A stretch of DNA of 64,000 nt from Corynebacterium lactis RW2-5 (GCF_001274895.1 NZ_CP006841.1:1426001-1490000); one strand, 5' to 3'. Shown: positions 8,379 through 18,862, numbered from the stretch's first letter. Made by a program: numbers and translations. The notes: a model not told the origin generated them from the letters alone.

Positions 8379-9317
8379 TTAAAGGGAGACGTCGTCAAGC
8401 GCATTGCAGATCTGAGTGGGAAGGGTGAGCTCCTCAGCTGCGAGGTTTTCGCGGAGCTGGGCCCTATCGCGCGCGCCGACGAGGATAGAGGTGACACCGG
8501 GCCGGTCCCTAGCCCACGCGACCGCGGCAGCCGCAACGCTCACACCGAGCCCCTTCGCAGCAGTGGCGAGCGCACCGACGACGGTGACCCCACGTTCGTC
8601 CAGGTAATCCTGTACCTCAGCGTCTGCGTGCTCAGAAGCTGCGCGGGAATCTTCAGGGATGACGCGCTGATACTTCGCGGTTAAAACGCCCTGGGCGAGG
8701 GGCGCGCCTCCGATGAATCCCATCCGCAGGTGCTCGCAGGCCGGCAGCAACTCCGCCTCGGGACCGCGCTGCAGCAGCGAGTACTCGTGCTGGGCGCATA
8801 CAGGTGCAATGCGGTCGGAGGCAGCATGGGTAACCGCGGCCTGCCAGCCGTGATATCCCCGCAGACCCACGTAGCGAACCTTACCCATCCGAACGGCGTA
8901 CTCGAGGGTGTCCGCGACTTCTTCCGGAGGGGTCAGCCCATCCCAATACCCGGGCGACCACAGGTCGATGTGATCGGCTCCAAGGCGCCGCAGAGTCTCG
9001 TCCAGGTCAGCCTGAAGGGTCTTGCGAGAACAGTCCACGCGCCGGCCGACAGGCAGCTCCGGGTGCACACCGGAGGCTACCGACACCACCAGCTGGTCCG
9101 CCAGGCCCTTGCGTTTAATTAGACGACCGAGCATCTCTGCGACCGTGTTGCCACCATGCAGGGGAGAGGCATCGACGAGAGTTCCGCCCGCATCGACAAA
9201 CTCGGTGAGTATCCGAGCTGCCTCATCGAGGCTGGTTCCCGCACCCCACGTAGCGGTACCGAGTCCTAGCGCCGATACCCGCAGTCCACTGTCGCCAAGA
9301 ATTCTTCGTCGCACCAT
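8379..9317 (-). CDS. Aldo/keto reductase family protein with degenerate active site
   Basis: 312 residues with the overall sequence pattern of the AKR (beta/alpha)8 barrel: GLRVSALGLGTATWG at the N-terminus, LDETLRRLGADHIDLWSPGYWDG in the middle, and SILVGARDRAQLREN near the end, where NADP(H) is normally bound. By motif alignment the catalytic tetrad is largely lost. The Asp is kept (DASPLHGG, residue 49), the usual Tyr is His54, the usual Lys falls at Ala81/Ser82, and the usual His of the DLY-x-x-H block is Gly123. NADPH may still bind, but normal carbonyl reduction is doubtful. It lies between the lipoprotein gene and the divergent uppP. A binding or regulatory role is possible but inferred. 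Confidence 0.85.
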   Translation of the reverse strand: MVRRRILGDSGLRVSALGLGTATWGAGTSLDEAARILTEFVDAGGTLVDASPLHGGNTVAEMLGRLIKRKGLADQLVVSVASGVHPELPVGRRVDCSRKTLQADLDETLRRLGADHIDLWSPGYWDGLTPPEEVADTLEYAVRMGKVRYVGLRGYHGWQAAVTHAASDRIAPVCAQHEYSLLQRGPEAELLPACEHLRMGFIGGAPLAQGVLTAKYQRVIPEDSRAASEHADAEVQDYLDERGVTVVGALATAAKGLGVSVAAAAVAWARDRPGVTSILVGARDRAQLRENLAAEELTLPTQICNALDDVSL

Positions 9318-9402
9318 TTCACTCTAAAACACGTCCGCCGCTAGCAACCGAATGTGACCGAAGAGTCGGAAAGATAGCTCGCTTCTCGGGCGCCGGGCGG
9401 AG

Positions 9403-9408
9403 TAGCGT
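9403..9408 (+). promoter_or_regulatory. Putative -10 (TAGCGT) for leaderless uppP transcript
   Basis: TAGCGT lies 8 nt before the GTG at 9417 and no Shine-Dalgarno sequence is visible for either the GTG or the ATG at 9426. One base off the 7-nt spacing of the clearer cases, so less certain. Confidence 0.35.
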
Positions 9409-9416
9409 AGACGGCC

Positions 9417-10295
9417 GTGACTACAATGACGACGCTTTCCGCCGCCGCGCCCGATGCCTCAATCGGCATCACCTGGGCGCAGACAATCATCCTGTCGATC
9501 GTTCAGGGACTGACCGAATTCCTCCCGGTCAGCTCCTCCGGGCACCTTCGTATCATCTCCCAGTTACTCTGGGGCAAGGATGCGGGCGCGTCCTTTACCG
9601 CCGTGGTGCAGTTGGGCACCGAGTTGGCGGTCCTCGTCTTCTTCGCTAAGGACATCTGGCGCATCCTGACTGGCTGGTTCGCCGGCCTATTTAACAAGGA
9701 GGCGCGCGGCTTCGATTACCGCATGGGCTGGATGGTCATCGTCGGCACCTTGCCGATCGCCATCATCGGAGTTCTCGCCAAGGACGCCATCCGCGATAAC
9801 CTGCGCAACCTCTGGATCACTGCGACCGTTCTGATTCTGTTCTCCTTCGTGTTCATCGCCGCCGAGAAGTACGGCCGTCGCAAGCGTGACTTCGAGGAAC
9901 TGACCATGAAAGACGCGATCATCATGGGTCTCGCGCAGTGTCTGGCCCTAATCCCGGGCGTGTCTCGCTCCGGCGGTACCGTCTCCGCAGGTCTCTTCCT
10001 GAACCTCGACCGCGAGGTGGCCACCCGCTTCTCCTTCCTGCTGGCCATCCCTGCAGTCTTCGCAGCCGGAATTTTTTCGCTTCCCGACGCGTTTGACCCT
10101 GCAGCGGGGCAGGCCGCTTCCGGAGCACAGCTCCTAGTCGGCACGGCGATTGCTTTCGTCGTCGGCTACGCATCGATTGCATGGCTGCTGAAGTTCGTTG
10201 CGCACCATTCCTTCTCCTGGTTCGCCGCCTACCGTATCCCTGTTGGTTTGATTGTTATGGCGCTGCTCGGCTTTGGCGTTATGAGCGCGGTCTAG
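9417..10295 (+). CDS. uppP: Undecaprenyl-diphosphatase (BacA family)
   Basis: Integral membrane phosphatase of 292 residues that converts undecaprenyl (or, in this group, decaprenyl) diphosphate to the monophosphate, recycling the lipid carrier for peptidoglycan and arabinogalactan. Both BacA active-site blocks are intact: [11 protein letters not shown] at 34-44 and PGVSRSG at 180-186. Several hydrophobic helices span the protein. Translation may begin at the GTG (9417) or at an ATG three codons later. The gene is divergent from the degenerate aldo/keto reductase and 13 bp upstream of mshC. Confidence 0.95.
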   Translation: MTTMTTLSAAAPDASIGITWAQTIILSIVQGLTEFLPVSSSGHLRIISQLLWGKDAGASFTAVVQLGTELAVLVFFAKDIWRILTGWFAGLFNKEARGFDYRMGWMVIVGTLPIAIIGVLAKDAIRDNLRNLWITATVLILFSFVFIAAEKYGRRKRDFEELTMKDAIIMGLAQCLALIPGVSRSGGTVSAGLFLNLDREVATRFSFLLAIPAVFAAGIFSLPDAFDPAAGQAASGAQLLVGTAIAFVVGYASIAWLLKFVAHHSFSWFAAYRIPVGLIVMALLGFGVMSAV

Positions 10296-10308
10296 TTAGG
10301 TATTTTGT

Positions 10309-11640
10309 ATGTATTCGTGGCCCGATCCAGAAGTTTCCAGCCTCGGGGATTCCCGCTTTTCCGCCCTCCTAGCTAAGCGTGGGCGGGGCCCCGTGCCGCT
10401 GCGTCTCTACGACACGGCGGATCAGAAGGTCGGCGAGGTGCACGCCGGACCGGAGGCGAAGATGTACGTCTGTGGCATCACGCCGTACGACGCCACTCAT
10501 CTCGGCCACGCCGCGACCTATTTGACCTTCGATCTGATTTATCGCCAGCTGCTGGACAACGGTCACACAGTGCATTACGTCCAGAACATCACCGATGTCG
10601 ACGACCCATTGTTTGAGCGCGCCGAGCGCGACGGGGTCGACTGGCGAGAGCTGGGAACAGACCAAATCAATCTCTTCCGCTCCGACATGGAAAACCTCTC
10701 GGTCATCCCGCCGCGCGATTACGTCGGCGCTATGGAGGCCATCGATGAAGTCGTTGAGATGGTCCAGAAGCTTCTGGAAAATGGTGCCGCATATCAGCTG
10801 ACCGGCGACGAGTACCCGGACATTTACTTCCGCAAGAATGCGACGGGCAACTTCGGCTACGAATCCAACTACACCGCCGAACAGATGACCGAGTTCTTCG
10901 CCGAGCGCGGCGGCGACCCGGACCGCCCGGGCAAAGAGGACCCGCTGGACGCCCTTCTCTGGCGCGCGGCCCGTCCGGGCGAGCCCTCCTGGGAAGCCCC
11001 GTTCGGCGCCGGCCGCCCCGGTTGGCACATCGAATGCTCCGCTATCGCTCTCAATCGCCTGGGCGGGGGATTCGACATTCAGGGCGGGGGCTCCGATCTG
11101 GCATTTCCACACCACGAGTTTTCGGCGGCACACGCCGAGGCCGCACTCGACGGCTGTTCCCGTATGGCGGGGCACTATGTTCACGCTGGCATGATTGCTC
11201 TCGACGGCGTGAAGATGTCCAAGTCGCTCGGCAACCTCGTCTTCGTCTCGAAGCTGGTCGCCGCAGGCACCGATCCCAGCGCAATCCGCCTGGGCGTGTT
11301 CGCCTCTCACTACCGCAGTGACCGCGACTGGTCGGACGAGGTCCTGGACGAGGCCAACCAGCGCCTCGAGACGTGGCGCCGAGCATGCTGCGCCGCCGGT
11401 TCCTCCGAAGCCGAACTCGCCGCCGCGGCTGACCTGGTCGGCGCTGTCCGCCTCGCGCTTGCCGACGATCTGGACACCCCGGCGGTCCTAGCCGCCATCG
11501 ACACCTGGGCAGATGCGGCTTTGACCACTACCGAAACCTCCGATTACGCGGTCAGTGCACAGGCAGAGGGCTCCCTTGCGTCCGGCAATCTCGTCTCCGC
11601 CGCGCTCGACGCGCTGCTGGGCGTTAAGATTCACCCGTGA
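10309..11640 (+). CDS. mshC: L-cysteine:GlcN-Ins ligase, mycothiol biosynthesis
   Basis: 443-residue class I aminoacyl-tRNA-synthetase-like ATP ligase that joins cysteine to 1-D-myo-inosityl 2-amino-2-deoxy-glucopyranoside in mycothiol synthesis. It differs from CysS by the MYSWP start and the block [17 protein letters not shown] (55-71), which has the HIGH-type HLGH at 64-67. Zinc-binding cysteine Cys55 and Cys243 (WHIECS), with the His pair near 268, are present. KMSKS is at 302-306. The tRNA anticodon-binding domain of CysS is missing, as expected for MshC. The stop overlaps the start of the next gene (GTGA), indicating coupling. Confidence 0.95.
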   Translation: MYSWPDPEVSSLGDSRFSALLAKRGRGPVPLRLYDTADQKVGEVHAGPEAKMYVCGITPYDATHLGHAATYLTFDLIYRQLLDNGHTVHYVQNITDVDDPLFERAERDGVDWRELGTDQINLFRSDMENLSVIPPRDYVGAMEAIDEVVEMVQKLLENGAAYQLTGDEYPDIYFRKNATGNFGYESNYTAEQMTEFFAERGGDPDRPGKEDPLDALLWRAARPGEPSWEAPFGAGRPGWHIECSAIALNRLGGGFDIQGGGSDLAFPHHEFSAAHAEAALDGCSRMAGHYVHAGMIALDGVKMSKSLGNLVFVSKLVAAGTDPSAIRLGVFASHYRSDRDWSDEVLDEANQRLETWRRACCAAGSSEAELAAAADLVGAVRLALADDLDTPAVLAAIDTWADAALTTTETSDYAVSAQAEGSLASGNLVSAALDALLGVKIHP

Positions 11641-12071
11641 CTTCCAACGAGAACTCTGGCACGAATCCAAAGACGGCCGCAGCCGCAACCAAGGACTACA
11701 TCGACCAGCTGATTGCCGACTTGCGCATCTTCGCCACCGGCGAGTATCTACGCCCTGAGGAGCGCGAGTTTTGGGAGCCGCTTTTCGACGTCTCCGTCGT
11801 CGACGAACTGGAAACCGCGCTGCGCACCGCTGTCGCCAACGTGGACCGAGCGGCGGTTGAGGCCGAGGGAGACGTCGGCAAGCGAAATGAATTAGCGGCG
11901 GGCGCGACCAGTGACTGTCTGGCCGAGATTTCGCGGATTGAGCACGCGCAGGGCGGCTCGATTTTCGACGAGGAGCTCGAACAGATTGTGAGCATTCTGA
12001 ACAAGGCAGCTTCAACGATCGGAGTTAGCGATATTGAACTTACGGTGGAGGATTATTTCACCGTGGCCTAG
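11637..12071 (+). CDS. Small acidic protein of unknown function, coupled to mshC
   Basis: 144 residues, acidic, with no signal peptide or membrane segment. It is predicted to be mostly helical ([52 protein letters not shown]). The GTG start overlaps the mshC TGA by 4 bp, so translation is probably coupled to mshC. No family is recognised and no catalytic motif is visible. Location before metH and after mshC suggests a link to thiol or sulfur metabolism, but this is context only. Confidence 0.75.
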   Translation: MTSNENSGTNPKTAAAATKDYIDQLIADLRIFATGEYLRPEEREFWEPLFDVSVVDELETALRTAVANVDRAAVEAEGDVGKRNELAAGATSDCLAEISRIEHAQGGSIFDEELEQIVSILNKAASTIGVSDIELTVEDYFTVA

Positions 12072-12133
12072 CCGCTGAGGCAGTAGCAACTCGATGTAAA
12101 TAAATCAGCATAAATAGACTAAGGTGTCTACTC

Positions 12134-15100
12134 ATGACTGATCAGCATTCTTCCGAGTTCCTTACGGCACTGTCCGAGCGCGTCCTCATCGGCGACGGCG
12201 CCATGGGTACCCAGCTGCAGTCCTTCGACCTCGATGTGGACAAGGACTTCCTGGGCTATGAAGGATGCAACGAGATCCTCAACGACACTCGCCCCGACAT
12301 CCTCGAAATGATTCACCGGCGCTACTTCGAGGCGGGCGCGGACCTGGTGGAGACCAACACCTTCGGATGCAACCTGCCGAACCTGGCGGATTACGACATT
12401 GAGGACCGCATCCAGGAACTCGCCCACAAGGGCACGGCCATCGCCCGCAAAGTCGCAGACGAAATGGGGCCGGGCCGCGAGGGAATGCGCCGCTTCGTAC
12501 TCGGCTCGCTGGGGCCCGGCACGAAGCTCCCCTCGCTGGGGCACGCTCCCTACGCGCAGCTTCGCGACGCCTACGTCGAGGCAGGACTGGGCATGCTCTC
12601 CGGCGGGGCCGACGCGTTTTTGATTGAGACCTGCCAGGACTTGCTGCAGGTCAAGGCTGCGATTAACGGAGTCAAGGAGGCGATGCACCAGGCCGAGAAG
12701 TCTATCCCGATTGTCGTCCACGTGACGGTGGAGACCACCGGAACGATGCTGATGGGCTCCGAGATTGGCGCCGCTCTGGCCGCTTTAGAGCCGATGGGCA
12801 TCGACATGATTGGCCTAAACTGTGCAACCGGCCCGGACGAGATGAGTGAGCACTTACGCTATCTTTCGGCGCACGCATCCATCCCGGTGTCCGTCATGCC
12901 GAACGCGGGTCTACCCGTGCTGGGTAAGAACGGCGCGACCTACCCGCTAACGGCCCCGGAGCTGGGGCAGGCGCTGCGGAACTTCGTCGAGGAATACGGC
13001 CTTTCGATGGTCGGCGGCTGCTGTGGCACCACACCGGAGCACATTACTGCGGTTCGCGACGCGATTACGGGCGCAGGGGAGTACGAGGAACAGGGTGCCG
13101 CGGTGCAGGCTACGCGCCCATACCAGACCCCGGATGCCCGGCCTATCGACGAGGTCGCGTCCCTCTACGCCGCAACCCCGCTGACCCAGCCGACGGGTAT
13201 CACCATGATCGGCGAGCGCACCAACGCAAACGGTTCCAAGGCGTTCCGCGGGGCAATGCTCGACGCCGACTGGGAGAAGTGCCTCAACATCGCCCGCGGC
13301 CAGGTGACCGACGGCGCCCACATGATCGACCTGTGCGTCGACTACGTCGGCCGCGACGGCCGCGACGACATGGCGACGCTTGCCTCCCAGGTCGCCACCA
13401 GCGTCACGCTGCCGATTATGCTTGACTCCACCGAGCCAGAGGTGCTGCGCACCGGCCTGGAGCACCTGGGCGGACGCTGTGCGGTCAACTCCGTCAACTT
13501 CGAGGACGGAGACGGGCCAGATTCCCGCTATCAGAAGATTATGCGCCTTGTTGTCGAGCACGGTGCGGCCGTTGTTGCACTGTCCATCGACGAAGAAGGA
13601 CAGGCGCGTACCACCGACAAGAAGGTCGAGATTGCGGAGCGTCTCATCGCCGACATCACCGGCACTTGGGGCCTGCGTGAGCAGGACATTATCGTCGACT
13701 GTCTGACTTTCCCAATTTCCACCGGCCAGGAGGAGACCCGTCGCGATGGCATCGAGACAATCAACGCTATCCGCGAGCTCAAGGCCCGTCACCCCGATGT
13801 GCACACCACTCTCGGCCTGTCCAACATCTCCTTCGGTCTGAACCCGGCCGCGCGCCAGGTGCTGAACTCGGTGTTCCTCAATGAGTGCATCGAGGCGGGC
13901 CTGGACTCTGCGATTGCGCACAGTTCTAAGATTTTGCCGATGAACAAGATCGAGGACCGCCAGCGCGAGGTCGCGCTCGACATGGTCTACGACCGCCGCC
14001 GCCCCGAGGGGCACCCGGACGGCGCCTACGACCCGTTGCAGGTATTCATGGACCTCTTCGAGGGTGTCTCCGCCGCCGACGCCAAGGATGCCCGTGCGGA
14101 GAAGCTGGCCGCGATGCCTCTGTTCGACCGGCTCGCCCAGCGCATTATCGACGGCGAGCGCACCGGCATCGAGGCCGATCTTGACGAGGGCATGAAGGAA
14201 AAGGAGCCTCTGGCAATCGTCAACGAGGATCTTCTGCGCGGCATGCAGACCGTCGGCGAGCTCTTCGGTTCCGGCCAGATGCAGCTCCCCTTCGTGCTGC
14301 AGTCTGCGGAGACGATGAAGACGGCCGTCGGTTACCTCGAGAAGTTCATGGACGCCGAGGATGGCTCCGGTTCGAAGGGCTCGATTGTGCTCGCGACCGT
14401 GAAGGGCGACGTCCACGATATCGGCAAGAACCTGGTTGAGATTATTTTGTCCAATAACGGCTACACCGTGCACAATCTTGGCATCAAGCAGCCGATTTCG
14501 ACGATTCTTTCCGCTGCGAAGGAGCTGGATGTCGATGCAATCGGCATGTCCGGCCTGCTGGTGAAGTCAACGGTAATCATGAAGGAGAACCTGGAGGAGC
14601 TCAACTCCTCCGGAGACGCCCAGCGTTTCCCGATTCTCCTCGGCGGCGCGGCTCTGACCCGCTCTTACGTCGAGGACGATCTGACCGAGATTTATCAGGG
14701 CGACGTCTTCTACGGCAAGGATGCCTTCGAGGGCCTGCGCATCATGGACGATCTGATGAAGGCCAAGCGCGGCGAGCTACCGGACGAGGATTCCCCCGAG
14801 GCCATCGCCGCCCGTGAGAAGAAGGAAGCCCGGCGCGCCCGACGCGAGCGTTCCAAGCGAATTGCCGCGGAGCGTGCGGCCAAGGCAGCGGCCGAGGCTC
14901 CCGAAGTCCCCGAGCGTTCCGACGTCGCCGTCGACGTTCCCGTGGCTACTCCGCCGTTTTGGGGTACGCGCATCGTCAAGGGGGTCGCGGTCAACGACTA
15001 CCTGACTACGCTCGACGAGCGAGCCCTGTTCATGGGCCAGTGGGGGTTGCGTGGCACCCGCGGCGGCGAGGGCCCGTCTTATGAAGAGCTTGTCGAGTCG

Positions 15101-15793
15101 GACGGTCGCCCGCGCCTGCGCGCGTGGCTGCAGCGCCTGCGTGCCGAGAACATCCTGCAGCACTCAGCGGTCGTCTACGGCTACTTCCCGGCCGTATCCG
15201 AGGGTGACACCGTACACGTTCTGCCGGTCCCGGAGGAGGGGCAACAGCCCGATCCCACCGCAGAGCCCATCGTTTCCTGGACCTTCCCCCGCCAGCAGCG
15301 CGGTCGCTTCCTGTGCATCGCTGACTTCGTGCGCTCGCGCGATATGGCAATCGAGAAGGGACAGACCGACGTTTTGCCGTTCCAATTGGTGACCATGGGC
15401 CAACCAATCGCCGATTTCGCCAACGCGATTTACGCCAAGAATGAATACCGCGACTACCTCGAAGTTCACGGAATCGGCGTTCAGCTGACCGAGGCCCTGG
15501 CGGAGTTTTGGCACCAGCGAATTCGCTCTGAACTCGCATTCTCCGACGGCACGACCGCCGGCTCGGAGGACTCCAACGACACTAAGGACTTCTTCGACCT
15601 GAAGTACCGGGGTGCGCGTTACTCCTTCGGCTACGGTTCCTGCCCAGATCTGACTTTCCGAAAGGGCATGATCGACCTGCTGCGCCCCGAGCGCATCGGT
15701 GTTGAGCTCTCCGAGGAGTTGCAGCTACACCCTGAGCAGTCGACTGACGCGTTCGTGCTGTACCACCCGGAGGCGAAGTATTTTAACGTCTAG
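12134..15793 (+). CDS. metH: Cobalamin-dependent methionine synthase
   Basis: 1219-residue modular enzyme that transfers methyl from methyltetrahydrofolate through cob(I)alamin to homocysteine. The homocysteine domain (about 1-325) has zinc ligands Cys230 and Cys296/Cys297 (GGCCGTTP). The folate domain starts near 355 with ERTNANGSKAFR. The B12 cap and binding domains span about 650-890 and include DVHDIGKN around 758-765, with the cobalt-ligating His. A charged Arg/Ala-rich linker follows at about 895-945. The C-terminal AdoMet reactivation domain includes RGARYSFGYGSCPD near 1160. All modules are intact. AAGGTGT lies six bases before the ATG. No B12 or SAM riboswitch is visible in the 62-bp upstream gap. 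Confidence 0.97.
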   Translation: MTDQHSSEFLTALSERVLIGDGAMGTQLQSFDLDVDKDFLGYEGCNEILNDTRPDILEMIHRRYFEAGADLVETNTFGCNLPNLADYDIEDRIQELAHKGTAIARKVADEMGPGREGMRRFVLGSLGPGTKLPSLGHAPYAQLRDAYVEAGLGMLSGGADAFLIETCQDLLQVKAAINGVKEAMHQAEKSIPIVVHVTVETTGTMLMGSEIGAALAALEPMGIDMIGLNCATGPDEMSEHLRYLSAHASIPVSVMPNAGLPVLGKNGATYPLTAPELGQALRNFVEEYGLSMVGGCCGTTPEHITAVRDAITGAGEYEEQGAAVQATRPYQTPDARPIDEVASLYAATPLTQPTGITMIGERTNANGSKAFRGAMLDADWEKCLNIARGQVTDGAHMIDLCVDYVGRDGRDDMATLASQVATSVTLPIMLDSTEPEVLRTGLEHLGGRCAVNSVNFEDGDGPDSRYQKIMRLVVEHGAAVVALSIDEEGQARTTDKKVEIAERLIADITGTWGLREQDIIVDCLTFPISTGQEETRRDGIETINAIRELKARHPDVHTTLGLSNISFGLNPAARQVLNSVFLNECIEAGLDSAIAHSSKILPMNKIEDRQREVALDMVYDRRRPEGHPDGAYDPLQVFMDLFEGVSAADAKDARAEKLAAMPLFDRLAQRIIDGERTGIEADLDEGMKEKEPLAIVNEDLLRGMQTVGELFGSGQMQLPFVLQSAETMKTAVGYLEKFMDAEDGSGSKGSIVLATVKGDVHDIGKNLVEIILSNNGYTVHNLGIKQPISTILSAAKELDVDAIGMSGLLVKSTVIMKENLEELNSSGDAQRFPILLGGAALTRSYVEDDLTEIYQGDVFYGKDAFEGLRIMDDLMKAKRGELPDEDSPEAIAAREKKEARRARRERSKRIAAERAAKAAAEAPEVPERSDVAVDVPVATPPFWGTRIVKGVAVNDYLTTLDERALFMGQWGLRGTRGGEGPSYEELVESDGRPRLRAWLQRLRAENILQHSAVVYGYFPAVSEGDTVHVLPVPEEGQQPDPTAEPIVSWTFPRQQRGRFLCIADFVRSRDMAIEKGQTDVLPFQLVTMGQPIADFANAIYAKNEYRDYLEVHGIGVQLTEALAEFWHQRIRSELAFSDGTTAGSEDSNDTKDFFDLKYRGARYSFGYGSCPDLTFRKGMIDLLRPERIGVELSEELQLHPEQSTDAFVLYHPEAKYFNV

Positions 15794-15905
15794 GTCTTCT
15801 TTGAAGGCAGGTTGAAACAGGCACGGGTTACCCCGGCATGAAACCCCGCTACGGATACTCGGCATCGGGGCACGCACCGCGGGGCGGCACTGGGGCTGCC
15901 CCTGC

Positions 15906-16838
15906 CTAACCGGACTGTGGCCTGACCAGCAAGGTCTGCATGCTGCGTCCCACGGGACCGCGGGCGTCGTAGAGTTCGCCCGCGGTCATGCCGATTCCGT
16001 CCGGACCGATGGAGCCGCGAGCCGCTATTCCCAGCCAGCCCGCACCGGTGTCGTCGGATGCGTCCGCTCCGGTCGTCGTCGCCAGCTCGGGCAGCCTGTG
16101 CAAATGCACGACCAGGTCGGTGTTCATAAACGCCCATTCGTGCGGGCTGAGGGTGGCCCCGATTCCGTTAGCGGTATCCGCGACCTGCATTAGACGCTCG
16201 ACAGCCGTCGGCTCTTCGCCCTCAACGATTGGATGGGGCGCGCGTACCCAGTGCAACCGCGTGCCCGCAGCTCCGATGGGCTCGCCCGCGCGTGCCTCGA
16301 TGGATTCGATGTATCCACCGGTCCATTCGTCGGTGAGCGGAATCGACTCGGCAACTGCATCTCCGGGACCCGGGACTTCATCATCGAAGGCGCGCTCGAC
16401 CTGCGTAGTATCCGACGTGGCCATTCGCCAGGCAGATGCAGAAGCAACAGGGCGCCAGGAGCCCTTGACGTCGGCAAGCAGCTCGGCCTCTACCTTGCAG
16501 ATTTGGCGGCCCGGGCGGGAGACCCATGAGCGCGCCCGCAGCTCTGTGTAGGGAACAGCCGAGAGCAGATCCACGGCGATTCGAGTGGTGCGCATGCCTT
16601 CTTGCCCGCCATCGTGACGCTCGAGCATACGGGTGAGTAGAGCCGATGGGGGAGCACCGTGCTGAAACGGACCCCACGCGCCGTGCGTGAAGCTGGTGGG
16701 GAGGAAGCGCTCGTAGGAGATGCCGTCCGACTCAATGTTTCCGAGCGGAATAAAGTAGGCGACCGGATTATCTACTGCGTCCCGTAGGGCCTCGTCTGAC
16801 CGCGCTCCGTAGCTTGGTGCCTCGTTGTTGATCGCCAA
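15906..16838 (-). CDS. Acyl-CoA thioesterase-like (TesB/hotdog) protein
   Basis: 310 residues from a TTG at 16838, chosen because AGGAGG lies six bases upstream. The open frame continues to 16988, but the extra 50 residues look non-coding and would overlap the divergent gene. The pattern is a double-hotdog thioesterase: FTHGAWGPFQHGAPPSALLTRMLE in the first half and PHEWAFMNTDLVVHLHRLPE in the second, ending GLYDARGPVGRSMQTLLV-like. Such proteins hydrolyse acyl-CoAs; the substrate is unknown. The gene is cytoplasmic, monocistronic and convergent with metH. Confidence 0.75.
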   Translation of the reverse strand: MAINNEAPSYGARSDEALRDAVDNPVAYFIPLGNIESDGISYERFLPTSFTHGAWGPFQHGAPPSALLTRMLERHDGGQEGMRTTRIAVDLLSAVPYTELRARSWVSRPGRQICKVEAELLADVKGSWRPVASASAWRMATSDTTQVERAFDDEVPGPGDAVAESIPLTDEWTGGYIESIEARAGEPIGAAGTRLHWVRAPHPIVEGEEPTAVERLMQVADTANGIGATLSPHEWAFMNTDLVVHLHRLPELATTTGADASDDTGAGWLGIAARGSIGPDGIGMTAGELYDARGPVGRSMQTLLVRPQSG

Positions 16839-16978
16839 AGTTCTCCTCCTGTTATTTCCGCCCCGGATGAGGGCCCGATACTCGCCAATTATTTTTGTAA
16901 TAAAAACTCTATCGTGTGGCGCATATCGCCCGCTGGCTTTATCGCGAAAAGCCCGCTGAAGTGGCATAGTCGCTGAAT

Positions 16979-17698
16979 GTGAAAGCACTACTGTGGGACA
17001 TGGACGGAAGCCTAATCAACACCGAGCCGCTGTGGGAGATTGCCACCTACGACGTCTCTGAGTTCCTCGGTCGCCGCCTCACCCCTCAGCTGCGCGCGCA
17101 ATGCGTCGGCAACACGCTGCGCAACACTCTCACCATCGCCGCCACTCACGCTGAGCGCACGCTTGACGACGAGCTCTTCACCACGGCCTCGGAATTTCTT
17201 GAGGGGAGATTTTCGGAACTAGTCCGTAAACGCGGGGTTGAGTGGCGTCCGGGGGTACCCGAAATTCTGGCCGAGGCCGCAGCTGCGAACGTGCCCGTGG
17301 TGCTGGTCACGAATACACGCCGCCACGTGGCCCAACCCTGCATTGATGCGATGGGGCCGGAGAAGTTTACCGCGACCGTTTGCAGCGATGAGGTGGCCCA
17401 CGGTAAGCCAGAACCCGACCCCTACCTGCGCGGCGCAATGCTGGCAGGTTGGGAGCCCGGGCAGTGCCTTGCCATCGAAGATTCCGCGACGGGCGTGCGT
17501 GCAGCGCTCGCCGCCGGGTGTCGCACGCTGTGGAATCCCATGCCGGACGTGGCGCCGACGAACGACGAAATTGCCCGACTCTCACCCCCTGCACTATTCG
17601 TTTCGGGCAATTTCGACACCGCAAATCTGGACTTTTTGCGGGCTGCTTTCGCTAGTGACTCGGCGACATGGAACAATAGACCGAGTGAAGAACTTTGA
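16979..17698 (+). CDS. HAD-superfamily phosphatase/phosphoglucomutase-like hydrolase
   Basis: 239 residues with all four HAD motifs: DMDGSL (nucleophile and acid Asp at 7 and 9), VTNT in motif II, the Lys of GKPEPDPY in motif III, and [11 protein letters not shown] in motif IV. The helical cap lies between motifs I and II, so it is subfamily IA. The start is the GTG at 16979, with CATAGT 8 nt upstream and no ribosome-binding site. It overlaps hisE by 14 bp. The same gene stands before hisE in Corynebacterium glutamicum as I recall it, and it could be a phosphatase acting in histidine metabolism, although the substrate is unknown. Confidence 0.85.
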   Translation: MKALLWDMDGSLINTEPLWEIATYDVSEFLGRRLTPQLRAQCVGNTLRNTLTIAATHAERTLDDELFTTASEFLEGRFSELVRKRGVEWRPGVPEILAEAAAANVPVVLVTNTRRHVAQPCIDAMGPEKFTATVCSDEVAHGKPEPDPYLRGAMLAGWEPGQCLAIEDSATGVRAALAAGCRTLWNPMPDVAPTNDEIARLSPPALFVSGNFDTANLDFLRAAFASDSATWNNRPSEEL

Positions 17699-17948
17699 TG
17701 ACCTGTATGCAGAACTGAAAGAGAAGGCACAGTCCCGCCCGGAGGGGTCGGGAACTGTCGAGGCGCTGGATGCAGGTGTCCACTTTCAGGGCAAGAAAAT
17801 CGTCGAGGAGGCCGGCGAGGTTTGGCTGGCCGCTGAGTACGAGTCCGATGAGTCTCTGGCCGAAGAGATCTCACAGCTAATGTACTGGCTGCAGGTGGTC
17901 ATGGTCGGCCGCGGGCTAACCCCCGAGGACATCTACAAGTACCTGTAG
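17685..17948 (+). CDS. hisE: Phosphoribosyl-ATP pyrophosphatase
   Basis: 87-residue all-alpha enzyme for the second step of histidine biosynthesis, hydrolysing PR-ATP to PR-AMP. The MazG-like metal-binding pattern is seen in [17 protein letters not shown] and [14 protein letters not shown]. The open frame begins at 17238, but everything before the GTG at 17685 is the overlapping HAD gene read in another frame. From this GTG the length is normal for stand-alone HisE. It overlaps the HAD gene end and is 14 bp from hisG. Confidence 0.93.
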   Translation: MKNFDDLYAELKEKAQSRPEGSGTVEALDAGVHFQGKKIVEEAGEVWLAAEYESDESLAEEISQLMYWLQVVMVGRGLTPEDIYKYL

Positions 17949-17962
17949 GAGTGTTAAGACAC

Positions 17963-18808
17963 ATGCTGCGCATTGCCGTCCCGAACAAGGGATCCCTTTC
18001 CGAAGCCGCCGTCGAAATTCTTAAGGAGGCCGGCTACCCGGGTCGCGGAGATTCCAAGCGCCTGACAATTCATGACGAGGCCAACGACATCGAGTTTTTC
18101 TTCCTCCGGCCGAAAGACATTCCGATTTACGTCGGCAATGGTCACCTGGATTTGGGCATCACCGGCCGCGACCTCGCGGCGGATTCACTCGCGCCAGTAG
18201 CCGAGGTGCTCCAGCTCGGCTTCGGCCCGTCTACCTTCCGCTACGCAGCTCCCGCCGATGAGGAGTGGAGTGTCGAGGATCTCGAAGGTAAGCGCATTGC
18301 CACCTCGTACCCGAACCTCGTTCGCGAAGACCTCAAAGACCGTGGAATCTCGGCGACTGTTATCCGCCTCGATGGCGCTGTGGAGATTTCGATTCGCCTC
18401 GGCGTAGCAGACGTTATTGCCGATGTCGTCTCGACGGGCCGCACGCTGCGCAAGCAGGGCCTCAAGCCTTTTGGCGAGGCACTGATTACGTCCGAGGCGG
18501 TCGTCGTCGGGCGCGATGGGGTGGAGGTCAGTGACGAGCAACAGGTATTCCTGCGCCGTATGACCGGCATTTTGCATGCCAAGACCTACCTGATGATTGA
18601 CTACAACATCCGAGCCTCGCAGCTGGACAAGGCAACCGAGCTGACGCCAGGCCTTTCCGGGCCTACCGTCTCTCCGTTGGCCCACGAGGACTGGGTCGCG
18701 GTACGCGCGCTCGTGCCGAAGTCTGAGGCGAATCCCCTCATGGACGAGCTCGCCAAGATTGGCGCTGAGGCTATCCTCGCTTCGGATATCCGTATCGCGC
18801 GTATCTAA
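17963..18808 (+). CDS. hisG: ATP phosphoribosyltransferase, long form
   Basis: 281-residue committed enzyme of histidine synthesis, joining ATP and PRPP. It is the long HisG form, with catalytic domains ([62 protein letters not shown]) and a C-terminal ACT-like regulatory domain from about residue 210 that binds histidine for feedback inhibition. The ATG at 17963 matches the family N-terminus, with AGGAG eleven bases upstream; a GTG at 17951 is in frame but too close to the AGGAG. It forms an operon with hisE and ends in a clear terminator. Confidence 0.96.
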   Translation: MLRIAVPNKGSLSEAAVEILKEAGYPGRGDSKRLTIHDEANDIEFFFLRPKDIPIYVGNGHLDLGITGRDLAADSLAPVAEVLQLGFGPSTFRYAAPADEEWSVEDLEGKRIATSYPNLVREDLKDRGISATVIRLDGAVEISIRLGVADVIADVVSTGRTLRKQGLKPFGEALITSEAVVVGRDGVEVSDEQQVFLRRMTGILHAKTYLMIDYNIRASQLDKATELTPGLSGPTVSPLAHEDWVAVRALVPKSEANPLMDELAKIGAEAILASDIRIARI

Positions 18809-18862
18809 TTGCGGATACTCATGCCGGTTACTTCACTCCGGTGACATAATCCACATAAACTT

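Noticed and set aside
12947..14473. A 508-residue minus-strand open frame over metH
   Set aside because: It is antisense to conserved MetH domains, with no recognisable motif of its own.
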